A stretch of 64,000 bases of DNA, taken from NCBI GenBank assembly GCA_036768475.1, contig DAIPMW010000002.1:334727-398726 (forward strand), read 5' to 3'. The stretch's first letter is position 1. Each line of letters begins with the position of its first letter. Below are positions 42,384 through 50,912 of the stretch, in pieces. A program made the position numbers and the translations under genes. The notes beneath the pieces were generated by a model. That model was not told the DNA's origin. It made no database searches and saw nothing but the letters and a program-made list of their open reading frames with translations. Origin of the DNA: JAEUMD01 sp036768475 (lineage in GTDB: Bacteria; Pseudomonadota; Alphaproteobacteria; Rhizobiales; Hyphomicrobiaceae).

Positions 42384-43043
42384 ATGTCTGCTGAACGTTC
42401 CCTTGCGCTGTTTTCGATCCTCGCTGCCGCACTTACGCTGGCCGCGTGCACGCATGAGCGCAACGGGCCGACATTGGGCCATTTTGACGATTTTCACGTC
42501 ACGCGGCCGGAGGGTAACGTCGTTTACGTCTGTTCGGCCTATGGATGTAAGACGCAGACACGCTACCGCTTCACCGATGCCGATATCACAGAGATAAAGG
42601 CGGTCATGAAGAAAGCCGCCAAGGACGACAGCGCCGTCGAGGAGCGTCGCGCAGTCGCGTATGCAATCGGGTGGATTGAAACCCGGGTCGGCAAGCAAAT
42701 CGGCACCGATAAGGACCGTGCCGGCATGGACTTTGCGGCATCCGGCGATCCCACCCAGCAGGATTGCGTTGACGAAGCGACCAACACCACAGCTTACCTT
42801 CTGGTTCTTCAGAACAACGGGCTTTTGAAGCACCATACCGTCGGAACGCCGTTCGCGAAGGATCAACTCTGGCGTGGCGTTTCGGGATGGACCCATTGGA
42901 CCGCCGTGCTCAAGGAGAATGACTCCGACCGGAAATATGCGGTCGATAGCTGGATCTACGCCAACGGCGAGAACCCGGCTATTGTCGATACGGAGAAGTG
43001 GTACATCTCCGATCTGGCGAACCTGCCCGGCTCGACACGCTAG
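42384..43043 (+). CDS. Lipoprotein with Cys-His-Asp arrangement, conserved hypothetical
   Basis: The 219-residue protein has a lipoprotein signal ending in TLAAC (Cys22). I do not recognise a named family. Two features stand out: an N-terminal pair of cysteines (VVYVCSAYGCKTQTRYRF, Cys50 and Cys55), and a later series DCVDEATNTTAYL (Cys128), GWTHWTAVL (His171) and YAVDSW (Asp188). The last three have the order and spacing of a transglutaminase/NlpC-like Cys-His-Asp triad, so a papain-fold enzyme or an inactive relative is possible. A GAGGCAGG ribosome site supports ATG 42384. It is divergent from trmFO and precedes a membrane pair after a 220-base gap. Confidence 0.7.
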   Translation: MSAERSLALFSILAAALTLAACTHERNGPTLGHFDDFHVTRPEGNVVYVCSAYGCKTQTRYRFTDADITEIKAVMKKAAKDDSAVEERRAVAYAIGWIETRVGKQIGTDKDRAGMDFAASGDPTQQDCVDEATNTTAYLLVLQNNGLLKHHTVGTPFAKDQLWRGVSGWTHWTAVLKENDSDRKYAVDSWIYANGENPAIVDTEKWYISDLANLPGSTR

Positions 43044-43203
43044 ATCCGGCGTGCCCAGGTGCCGCGCCCAGGTGCACGCTGTGCGTGCGCGTGTCCCTGA
43101 AGCCTTTCGCTGATTTGCGCAAATGCTAGTCGTCGGCGCCTGCGGCTGCCTCGGCGCCGCCACGACGCCAGCGCAATATTCAGGGCTGAAGTCGCTGCCG
43201 CAG

Positions 43204-43234
43204 TTGACAATGAACAGCGATCAATTATTATAAA
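43204..43234 (+). promoter_or_regulatory. Candidate sigma-70 promoter for the DUF2157 gene
   Basis: A perfect -35 TTGACA lies at 43204-43209 and a -10-like TTATAA/TATAAA at 43228-43234, spacing 18-19, in an AT-rich island. The DUF2157 start is 30 bases further on. Confidence 0.5.
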
Positions 43235-43263
43235 ACAATGTTCAGAAATGGAGTTCGACTCCA

Positions 43264-44379
43264 ATGTGGGTAGCGCGACGGCGGCTTGCCGAGGATATCG
43301 AGCGTTGGCGGCTGGAAGGCTGGGTGACGCCGGAAGGTGAAGCCAATATTCGTCAGGACCTTCTCGAGCGGCGCCACGGGCCGGGGTTGCCGGCCGTGCT
43401 CGCCATATTGGGCGTCGTACTCCTGGGCTTCGCGGCCATGAGCTTTGTCGCGGCCAATTGGCAGGATATGCCGCGCGTTGTCCGGCTGGCGATCATCTTC
43501 GCGGGACTGACCGGGGCTTACGCGGCCGCAGCGGGACTTTTCCACCGCGGCATGGTCAGTTTCGCCCATGCTGCCATCCTGCTCGGTGTAGCGGTTTTCG
43601 GCGCCGGCATCATGCTCATTGCGCAGATGTACCATATCGAGGGCCATCCTCCCGGCGCGATCCTGGTCTGGGCGCTGGGGTCGCTCAGTGCCGGCGTGCT
43701 TTTAAGGTCCAATCCGGCACTAGCAGCCGCCGCATTACTGTTCGGCATCTGGAGCGGCTGGGAAATGGGCCTCTCTGATCAGATCCATTGGTCGTTGTTG
43801 CCTGCCGCAGCCGTCTTGGGTGCGGCCTTCGCGTTCAACCGATGGTGGCCGGGCCTGCATATCGTCGGCATCCTGCTCACCGGCTGGCTGGTCGCAACCG
43901 GATATATTGTGAAGGGGACTGCCGGTCACTGGGCGGTCGTCGCCCTTGGTCTTGCAATCGCGGCTGCTGCGATCCTCGTCTCTTACCGTAGCCGAGCGCT
44001 GACTGTTTCCGCCGCCGTGTCCGATGTGGCCGCAACGGTACTTGGGTACGGCATGATTGCTGCGTTTGCCGGTTTATGGGCGTTGCAGTTCATCGAGCGC
44101 ATGGGAACGCAGGGGCTGGTCCTGTTCGCGGCGGTGACGATCGCGCTGCTTGTTGTGGCGATACATCAGGGTCTGGCCTTCGGATACCGCGGCGCCGTAT
44201 GGCTGGGTTACGCCGGGTTCTCCGTCGAGATTTTCGCCCTTTATGTGAAAACGGTGGGCTCGCTGCTCGGTTCGTCGGTGTTCTTCCTGATCGCCGGCCT
44301 TATTGTGATCGCGCTGGCCGTCCTCGCGTGGCGCCTGCATCGCGTCGAAGGCGAAGCCGCGTGGGAGAAGACGTCATGA
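43264..44379 (+). CDS. DUF2157 membrane protein
   Basis: The 371-residue protein has a cytoplasmic N-terminus (RRRLAEDIERWRLEGWVTPEGEANIRQDL) and about ten membrane helices. The opening with a helix-turn pattern and the stretch VLGVVLLGFAAMSFVAANWQDMPRVVRLAII are characteristic of DUF2157, a family of unknown function. Its stop overlaps the start of the GDYXXLXY gene (ATGATG), and this two-gene pairing recurs in many bacteria, so the two proteins probably act together in the inner membrane. Confidence 0.82.
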   Translation: MWVARRRLAEDIERWRLEGWVTPEGEANIRQDLLERRHGPGLPAVLAILGVVLLGFAAMSFVAANWQDMPRVVRLAIIFAGLTGAYAAAAGLFHRGMVSFAHAAILLGVAVFGAGIMLIAQMYHIEGHPPGAILVWALGSLSAGVLLRSNPALAAAALLFGIWSGWEMGLSDQIHWSLLPAAAVLGAAFAFNRWWPGLHIVGILLTGWLVATGYIVKGTAGHWAVVALGLAIAAAAILVSYRSRALTVSAAVSDVAATVLGYGMIAAFAGLWALQFIERMGTQGLVLFAAVTIALLVVAIHQGLAFGYRGAVWLGYAGFSVEIFALYVKTVGSLLGSSVFFLIAGLIVIALAVLAWRLHRVEGEAAWEKTS

Positions 44380-45029
44380 TGATGACCCCAGGAACATCCG
44401 GCCCGTCGAGCACGCATCCGGAGATGTTGGAGGACAGGTTCGCGGCAGCCGCATCCGTGTTAGCACGCTGGCGCTATGTGCTTCTCGCAATCGTCGCGCT
44501 CGCACAGGCCGGTGTACTGGTCTACATGGTGGCCGATCGCGAAGCGCTGCTGGCCAATGGCCGCGTCGTCGATCTGCGCGTCGTGCCCGTCGATCCGCGT
44601 GACCTTTTCCGCGGCGACTTCGTCACGCTGTCCTATGACATCTCGCGCGTGCCGCGGGTATTCATCGATGGTGAGCTGCGCCGGGGGGAACAGATCCTTG
44701 TGCGCCTCGCCGAACGGCAAGGAAACTGGCAGGCGGTTGCCGCCGGCCGCACGCGCGCCGAGGCAGGACGCGTGGGCGAGGGTGAAATCGTCCTGAAAGC
44801 ACGCGTGCGTTACGCTCCCCCGTCGACGCCACCGCCGAATGCAAGCATGATTTCCGTCAGCTATGGGATCGAGAAATTTTTTGTTCCCGAAGGCGCAGGG
44901 CGTGACATCGAAAAGGACGTGCGCGCCAACGAGGTCGTTGCTCATGTTGCCGTTGCCGCCGACGGTACCGCCGCATTGAAGGGACTGACGGTGGCGGGGA
45001 CACGCTACGACATGCCGCCGCTGTTCTGA
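44376..45029 (+). CDS. GDYXXLXY domain membrane-anchored protein
   Basis: The 217-residue protein has one N-terminal membrane helix (about 29-51, YVLLAIVALAQAGVLVYMV) and an outer domain holding RDLFRGDFVTLSYDISR, the variant of the GDYxxLxY motif that names the family. A second family word, LKARVRY near 150, is also visible. Function unknown. The start overlaps the DUF2157 stop and has GGGAGAAG upstream. Confidence 0.82.
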   Translation: MMMTPGTSGPSSTHPEMLEDRFAAAASVLARWRYVLLAIVALAQAGVLVYMVADREALLANGRVVDLRVVPVDPRDLFRGDFVTLSYDISRVPRVFIDGELRRGEQILVRLAERQGNWQAVAAGRTRAEAGRVGEGEIVLKARVRYAPPSTPPPNASMISVSYGIEKFFVPEGAGRDIEKDVRANEVVAHVAVAADGTAALKGLTVAGTRYDMPPLF

Positions 45030-45204
45030 TGAGCCTGCTGCTGCGTCTCGCGCCAGAGCCCATCGGGCAGGCACGTGCATGTGGCTAAATTGCAGCGATC
45101 ATCACCTTTTTTTGCAAGCCTTGATCTATGCAGTCGCTGAGGAACTTTGAATCAGGCAGTTTTCCGCACGAATTATTTCAACAAATCGTGGAAGGCTCCC
45201 TGCG

Positions 45205-45561
45205 ATGATGAACAAGTTCGCTCTTCTTTTGGCTGGCGCTGGTTTCGTTTTTACCGGGGCGCTGTGGTCTGTGTCGGTCCAGGCGGATGACAATGGCATT
45301 GCCGCGACCATTCACGAACTGAAGCGTGAGGGCCGTAAGCTGTGCCAGGATGGGCACTTCCATGCCGGTACCAGCGCCGGGGTTGCCAGCAAGAAGGCGG
45401 CGATGGCAGAAGCGATTGGTTCCTGGCGGGGCTTTACCGCCCTTGAATACGGCACCGACTGGGCGTCCTATATCAACGCGGCCTCCAAGTCGGTCAAATG
45501 CAGCAAGGGCCCCAGCGGTTGGGGATGCGATATCGAGGCGCGTCCCTGCAAGAGGCTTTAA
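45205..45561 (+). CDS. Small secreted Cys-containing protein, unknown
   Basis: The 118-residue protein has a signal peptide (about 1-27, ending SVQADD), giving a mature protein of about 90 residues. It contains ELKREGRKLCQDGHFHAGTS, then a helix AGVASKKAAMAEAIGSWRGFTALEYGTDWASYINAASKS, and C-terminal VKCSKGPSGWGCDIEARPC. Four cysteines (one early, three late) suggest two disulfides in the periplasm. I do not recognise a named domain. It is followed by a clear terminator, so it is a separate unit or the end of the preceding one. Confidence 0.65.
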   Translation: MMNKFALLLAGAGFVFTGALWSVSVQADDNGIAATIHELKREGRKLCQDGHFHAGTSAGVASKKAAMAEAIGSWRGFTALEYGTDWASYINAASKSVKCSKGPSGWGCDIEARPCKRL

Positions 45562-45587
45562 GCGCCTGCGGCACATCACACATGAAG

Positions 45588-45620
45588 CCCCCGGGGCAGC
45601 CGCTCTGGGGGTATTTGTTT
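45588..45620 (+). terminator. Rho-independent terminator after the small secreted protein
   Basis: CCCCCGG (45588-45594) pairs with CTGGGGG (45605-45611), with one G.T wobble and a 10-base loop, and is followed by TATTTGTTT. It lies 27 bases after the stop codon. Confidence 0.75.
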
Positions 45621-45871
45621 GACCTGCCTGCAAATGGTCGGTGCAAGATCGCGAATATGCGCAAACGACGATTCTTTTGATTGCGACGAAAAGCGGCCTG
45701 TGCCGTCATTGCCACGGTACGGCACATTTGGCATGTTCCGTCCGCATATCACGCAAGAAGGGTTGGGGGACGGTCGCCAGCGGTTGGGCTTTTCCTGCCG
45801 TTGGACTTTCTGGACCGGCGCCGCGTTCAGATAGCCGTGAATAGCACAGGGCCCAACAAGGGGACGTCCAA
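45621..45871. other. Upstream region of hppA
   Basis: These 251 bases follow the terminator and lead to hppA. No gene is evident. The ribosome site AAGGGGACG sits just before the hppA ATG. No convincing promoter hexamers were identified by eye. Confidence 0.45.
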
Positions 45872-48028
45872 ATGACCGAATTACTCTGGGGGATCATCGC
45901 CTGCGGGGCGTTGTCCATCATCTATGCTGTCTACACGATCCAATCGGTGATGAGCGCCGATGCCGGAAGTGAGCGCATGCAGGAGATTTCTGCTGCGGTC
46001 CGGGAAGGTGCGCAAGCTTATCTCAATCGACAGTACACAACCATTGCCATCGTCGGGGCGGTTGTTTTCGTGGCCGCATGGGTCCTGCTCGGCCCGCTTG
46101 TCGCGGTCGGGTATCTGATTGGTGCGGTGCTTTCCGGCCTTGCCGGCTACATCGGCATGAATGTGTCCGTGCGCGCCAATGTCCGTACCGCGCAGGCGGC
46201 GACCAAGTCGCTGGCCGGCGGCCTCGACATCGCCTTCAAGGCGGGTGCGGTGACCGGCATGCTGGTCGCTGGACTGGCCCTCCTGGGCGTGGCCGTCTAC
46301 TACTTCATCCTCGTCGGTCCGATGGGGCTCAAGACGTCCGACCGCACCGTCGTCGATGCGCTGGTCGCGCTGGGCTTCGGCGCCTCGCTGATCTCGATCT
46401 TCGCCCGTCTCGGCGGCGGCATCTTCACCAAGGGCGCGGACGTTGGCGGTGACCTCGTCGGCAAGGTCGAGGCCGGCATTCCCGAGGACGACCCGCGCAA
46501 CCCGGCGACCATCGCAGACAACGTCGGTGACAACGTCGGTGACTGTGCGGGCATGGCCGCCGACCTGTTCGAGACCTATGCGGTGACCGTCGTCGCCACG
46601 ATGGTGCTGGCTGCCATCCTGTTTGCCAGCCAGTCGAACCTCCAGGCCATGATGGTCTATCCGCTAGCGATCGGCGCGGCCTGCATCGTCACCTCGATCA
46701 TCGGCACCTTCTTCGTCAAGCTGGGTTCGAACGGCTCGATCATGGGCGCTCTCTATCGCGGCGTGATCGCAACCGGCGTCCTGTCGCTGGGCGGTCTCTG
46801 GCTGGCCACGTACTACGTGCTGGGTGGCTTCGGCGAGGTCGGCCGAGTCGGTGATTTCGTCATCACCGGCCAGAATCTTTTCATCTGCGGCATTATCGGC
46901 CTGGCGCTGACCGGCGCCATCGTCTGGATCACGGAGTACTATACCGGTATCGGCTTCCGTCCGGTCCGCTCCATCTCCCAGGCGTCCGTGACCGGCCATG
47001 GCACCAACGTCATCCAGGGCCTCGCCGTCTCTCTTGAGGCGACCGCCCTGCCGACGCTGGCGATCGTCGCCGGTATTCTGCTGACTTACAACCTGGGCGG
47101 TCTGTTCGGCACCGCCATTGCCACAACGACGATGCTTGGTCTTGCAGGTATGATCGTGGCGCTTGATGCGTTCGGCCCTGTTACCGACAACGCCGGTGGC
47201 ATCGCCGAGATGTCGGGTCTGCCCAAAGAAGTGCGCCAGGCGACCGATGCACTCGACGCCGTTGGCAATACCACGAAGGCCGTCACCAAGGGCTATGCGA
47301 TCGGCTCTGCCGGTCTCGGCGCGCTGGTGCTGTTCGCCGCCTACAATTATGACCTGCAGCACTTCATCACCGAGGCGAACAAGGAGGGCTCCACCGCCTT
47401 CCAGTTCTTCAAGGGCGTGAAGATCAACTTCGGCCTCGACAATCCTTACGTCGTGGTCGGCCTGCTGTTGGGTGGCCTGATCCCCTACCTGTTCGGCGGC
47501 ATTGCCATGACGGCGGTCGGCCGCGCGGCGAGCGCTATCGTCGAGGAGGTCCGCCGCCAGTTCAAGGCCAAGCCCGGTATCATGAAGGGCACCGAGAAGC
47601 CGGACTACGCCAAGGCGGTCGACTTGCTCACTCGTGCGGCGATCAAGGAGATGGTCCTGCCCTCGTTGCTGCCGGTGCTCTCGCCGATCGTTCTGTTCGT
47701 GGTGGTCAACATGATCGCGGGCAAGGGTGCTGCCTTCTCGGCCGTCGGCGCGATGCTCCTGGGCGTTATCGTCACCGGCCTTTTCGTCGCCATCTCGATG
47801 ACCTCGGGCGGCGGCGCCTGGGACAACGCCAAGAAGAGCTTCGAGGATGGCTTCGTCGACAAGGATGGCGTCAGGCACTTGAAGGGCACCGAGGCACACA
47901 AGGCCTCCGTCACCGGTGACACCGTCGGCGATCCTTACAAGGATACAGCCGGTCCTGCCGTGAACCCGGCGATCAAGATCACTAACATCGTCGCCCTGCT
48001 GCTGCTCGCAGTTCTGGCACACGGTTGA
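45872..48028 (+). CDS. hppA: Proton-translocating membrane pyrophosphatase, K+-independent type
   Basis: The 718-residue protein has about 16 membrane helices. The active-site stretch GGGIFTKGADVGGDLVGKVEAGIPEDDPRNPATIADNVGDNVGDCAGMAADLFE (about 185-240) is diagnostic. It pumps protons using pyrophosphate hydrolysis. The position that separates subfamilies reads DAVGNTTKAVTKGYA: Lys instead of Ala after GNTT, the mark of the K+-independent class. A hairpin terminator follows the stop. It faces recG. Confidence 0.96.
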   Translation: MTELLWGIIACGALSIIYAVYTIQSVMSADAGSERMQEISAAVREGAQAYLNRQYTTIAIVGAVVFVAAWVLLGPLVAVGYLIGAVLSGLAGYIGMNVSVRANVRTAQAATKSLAGGLDIAFKAGAVTGMLVAGLALLGVAVYYFILVGPMGLKTSDRTVVDALVALGFGASLISIFARLGGGIFTKGADVGGDLVGKVEAGIPEDDPRNPATIADNVGDNVGDCAGMAADLFETYAVTVVATMVLAAILFASQSNLQAMMVYPLAIGAACIVTSIIGTFFVKLGSNGSIMGALYRGVIATGVLSLGGLWLATYYVLGGFGEVGRVGDFVITGQNLFICGIIGLALTGAIVWITEYYTGIGFRPVRSISQASVTGHGTNVIQGLAVSLEATALPTLAIVAGILLTYNLGGLFGTAIATTTMLGLAGMIVALDAFGPVTDNAGGIAEMSGLPKEVRQATDALDAVGNTTKAVTKGYAIGSAGLGALVLFAAYNYDLQHFITEANKEGSTAFQFFKGVKINFGLDNPYVVVGLLLGGLIPYLFGGIAMTAVGRAASAIVEEVRRQFKAKPGIMKGTEKPDYAKAVDLLTRAAIKEMVLPSLLPVLSPIVLFVVVNMIAGKGAAFSAVGAMLLGVIVTGLFVAISMTSGGGAWDNAKKSFEDGFVDKDGVRHLKGTEAHKASVTGDTVGDPYKDTAGPAVNPAIKITNIVALLLLAVLAHG

Positions 48029-48069
48029 CGCCGGGCGGCTAATGGCCGCCAGCGCTTCAGGCAATACGC

Positions 48070-48099
48070 AAAGGCCCCGGACACGTCTTCGGGGCCTTT
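48070..48099 (+). terminator. Rho-independent-like terminator after hppA
   Basis: A perfect 10-bp stem AAAGGCCCCG (48070-48079) / CGGGGCCTTT (48090-48099) with a 10-base loop sits 40 bases behind the hppA stop and before the end of the opposing recG gene. The A and T flanks let it work in both directions. Confidence 0.8.
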
Positions 48100-48166
48100 G
48101 TCATGTGGGAAGGTCGTCAGCCGGCCGACGAAGACACGCTGTGTCGCGGTTTCTCGTGACGATCGA

Positions 48167-50281
48167 TCACGCCGCCCGGAACAGCCGCACCGCCTCGTCG
48201 CATTCGAACAGATAGAGGAGGGGCCTCAATGCACGGCCGCGTGGGCCGGTTAGATCGGGATCGGTTTGGAGAACCAGCAGCGCATCGTCGCGTGCAGCCG
48301 CCAACAGCATCTCGAAGCCCGGCACGTCGGCGACGCGGAATTCCGGCAGGCCCGATTGCCGTGCCCCCAGAACCTCGCCGCCGCCGCGGAGTTCCAGATC
48401 CTTCTCGGCGATCACGAACCCGTCCTCGGTCTCGCACATCATCTGCAGCCGCGCTTCCGCCGTCTCGCCCAGCGGCGGCTTGTAGAGCAGCATGCAATAA
48501 CTTTCGCGTGAGCCGCGCCCGACGCGCCCGCGCAGCTGATGCAGTTGCGCAAGGCCGAACCGCTCGGCGTGCTCGATCACCATGATATTGGCGTTGGGCA
48601 CATTGACGCCGACCTCGATCACCGTCGTCGCAACCAGTACTTTCAGGTTGCCGGCGGCGAAGGCGGCCATTGTGGCGTCTTTGGCTGGCGCCGACATCGC
48701 GCCATGCAGGAGCCCGACACATGGGCCGAGCTGCTGGACGAGATAGGCGTGCCGCTCCTCGGCCGCCGCCAGTTCGGATGTCTCCGAGCCTTCGATGAGT
48801 GGGCAGACCCAATAGACCTGTGCGCCGTCCTTGAGCTGCGCCTTGATGCGATCCACGAGCTTCTCGATGGCATCCACCGGCACCGCCTTGGTGACGACCG
48901 GCTTGCGCCCTGCCGGCTTCTCGGTGAGTCGCGATACGTCGAGATCGCCGTAATGCGTCATCAACAGCGTGCGCGGAATGGGCGTCGCAGTCATCACCAA
49001 AACGTTGGCACCGCCCTCTTTGCCCTTCGCCTGCAAGGCAAGCCGCTGATGCACGCCGAACCGGTGCTGCTCATCGATCACCGCAAAGGCGAGATCGCGG
49101 AACTGGACGTCCTCCTGGAACAGCGCATGCGTCCCGATCAGGATATCGATCTCGCCGGCTGCGAGACGCTCCAGGATAGCGTTGCGCTGTTTGCCTTTTT
49201 CGCGCCCCGTCAGGATCGCCAAGCTGAGGCCTGCCGCATCCGCCAGCGGTTGGATCGTTTCGAGGTGCTGGCGCGCCAGTACTTCGGTCGGCGCCATCAG
49301 GGCCGCCTGTGCGCCGGCCTCCACCGCGATCGCCATCGCCATCAGTGCGACGACCGTCTTTCCCGACCCGACGTCGCCCTGTAGCAGGCGCAGCATGCGG
49401 TGCGGGGCGGCCATGTCGTCGGCGATCTCTTTGAGGGCGTTCACCTGCGATCCCGTCAGTACGAACGCCAGCGCATCGACGATCCGCCGGCGGATACGCG
49501 TGTCGCCTGACACCGCACGCCCCTTCTGAGCGCGCGTGCGCTGGCGCACGAGCCCGAGCGCCAGTTGCCCTGCCAGCAACTCATCATACGCAAGCCGCTG
49601 CCACGGTTTCGATCCCGGCGACAGATCGGCCGCGTCTTCGGGGACATGCAGTCGCCGCAAGGCTTCCGTGAACGAGGGCCACGCACGCTGGCGCACCCAC
49701 TGGGGATCCTGCCATTCGACAAAATGCGGCACCCGCTCGACCGCTTGCCGCGTCGCCTTTACGAGCACCTTGCCCGACAATCCAGCGGTCAGCGGATAGA
49801 CGGGCTCCAGCAATGGCAGGTCGCCACGTGCTTCCGGTGCGACGATATAGTCGGGATGCGCCATCTGCAGGCTCTCGCCATACTTCTCGAGCCGCCCTGA
49901 AATGTAGCGCTCCTCTCCAACCGGCAACTGCCGCTCGATGAACCTGCGCTCGGCGTGGAAGAAGACCAGGTCGAGACTGCCCGTTTCGTCCTCGACCGCG
50001 ACCTTGTAAGGCGCCTTTGTATTGCCGCGTGGCGGCGCCTTGTGCTTCACGACCAGTACCTTCAGCGTCACGATCGTGCCCGGTGTGGCGTCCGCCACTG
50101 CCGGCTCCGCACGCCGGTCGATCACCCCTGACGGCAGATGCCATAACACGTCCACCACGCGCGGTTCGGCAACGCCCGGAGGCAACCGCAGCGCTTTTTT
50201 CATCAGGATTGCCAGCCGTGGCCCGATTCCCGTCAGCGACTGGGCGGAGGCGAACAGCGGTGTGAGTTCGGCCGGGCGCAT
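48167..50281 (-). CDS. recG: ATP-dependent DNA helicase RecG
   Basis: The 704-residue protein remodels stalled forks and branched DNA. The wedge domain (OB fold) is at about 60-160, Walker A GDVGSGKT at 302-309, and the DExH box as DEQH in FAVIDEQHRFGVHQR near 400; TATPIPRTLLMTHYGDLDVS and the QLRGRVGRG motif VI region are present. The start ATG 50281 gives MRPAELTPLFASAQSLTGIGP, the usual RecG beginning. It is divergent from sdhE, a conserved arrangement (recG / sdhE-mfd) in alphaproteobacteria. Confidence 0.97.
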   Translation of the reverse strand: MRPAELTPLFASAQSLTGIGPRLAILMKKALRLPPGVAEPRVVDVLWHLPSGVIDRRAEPAVADATPGTIVTLKVLVVKHKAPPRGNTKAPYKVAVEDETGSLDLVFFHAERRFIERQLPVGEERYISGRLEKYGESLQMAHPDYIVAPEARGDLPLLEPVYPLTAGLSGKVLVKATRQAVERVPHFVEWQDPQWVRQRAWPSFTEALRRLHVPEDAADLSPGSKPWQRLAYDELLAGQLALGLVRQRTRAQKGRAVSGDTRIRRRIVDALAFVLTGSQVNALKEIADDMAAPHRMLRLLQGDVGSGKTVVALMAMAIAVEAGAQAALMAPTEVLARQHLETIQPLADAAGLSLAILTGREKGKQRNAILERLAAGEIDILIGTHALFQEDVQFRDLAFAVIDEQHRFGVHQRLALQAKGKEGGANVLVMTATPIPRTLLMTHYGDLDVSRLTEKPAGRKPVVTKAVPVDAIEKLVDRIKAQLKDGAQVYWVCPLIEGSETSELAAAEERHAYLVQQLGPCVGLLHGAMSAPAKDATMAAFAAGNLKVLVATTVIEVGVNVPNANIMVIEHAERFGLAQLHQLRGRVGRGSRESYCMLLYKPPLGETAEARLQMMCETEDGFVIAEKDLELRGGGEVLGARQSGLPEFRVADVPGFEMLLAAARDDALLVLQTDPDLTGPRGRALRPLLYLFECDEAVRLFRAA

Positions 50282-50499
50282 GGCGTTTCGACGGACTTTT
50301 GCTCTAGAGGCTGTGAACGGCTCGATTTTCGGCCCGCACCGGCTTTGCGGATCGGGCCGGGGGCGCTATATGAGCCGCTGAACCGGCGAGGAGCAAACCT
50401 GCTCGCTGCCTCAGCGTCAAGCGCCGCCCAGGGGTTATCCCGAATGCTGGGCGCGTTCTCTATTTGGCAAACCCTGCGTGTGTCTGCGCGCAGGGTTGG

Positions 50500-50820
50500 G
50501 TGGACAGGGCGATCAAAGTGACAGAGGACATCGACAGCGCTGGGCGCCGCGATATTGCAATCCGCCGCCGCCGTGCGGCCTATCGCGCCCACCATCGCGG
50601 CACCAAGGAAATGGACTGGCTGCTCGGTCGCTTTGCCGGCGCACACCTGGAAGACCTCGCCGATCCCGCGTTGAAAGAGTTCGAGCGCTTCCTTGAGATG
50701 CCCGATCCCGAGTTGCAGAAATGGATTCTCGAGCCGGCTCTGGCGGCCGGCGGCGACTTTGATGGGCTCGTTGCGCATATTCGCGCGTTTCACGGCCTGA
50801 CAACCGCCACTGAAGGCTGA
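50500..50820 (+). CDS. sdhE: Succinate dehydrogenase assembly factor SdhE (SDHAF2-like)
   Basis: The product is about 106 residues from GTG 50500 (GTG 50518 is also possible). The family signature is intact: RRRRAAYRAHHRGTKEMDWLLGRFA, holding the RGxxE motif needed for covalent flavinylation of SdhA. Later LADPALKEFERFLEMPDPELQKWILE is also conserved. It helps attach FAD to succinate dehydrogenase (complex II). It lies in front of mfd and divergent from recG. Confidence 0.93.
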   Translation: MDRAIKVTEDIDSAGRRDIAIRRRRAAYRAHHRGTKEMDWLLGRFAGAHLEDLADPALKEFERFLEMPDPELQKWILEPALAAGGDFDGLVAHIRAFHGLTTATEG

Positions 50821-50912
50821 GAAGTCGCGAATTGGAGCTGTCGCCTGTCGCCAGGACCACTCCGGAGCAGCCGACGAGAAGCATAAAACAGGACAAGGAG
50901 CAACGCCTGACC

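Noticed and set aside
46664..48064. Long open frame of 466 codons antisense to hppA
   Set aside because: It is the mirror of a highly conserved gene in GC-rich DNA; its translation is low complexity and rich in Arg, Gly, Asp and Gln, with no domain. Long antisense frames are expected here.
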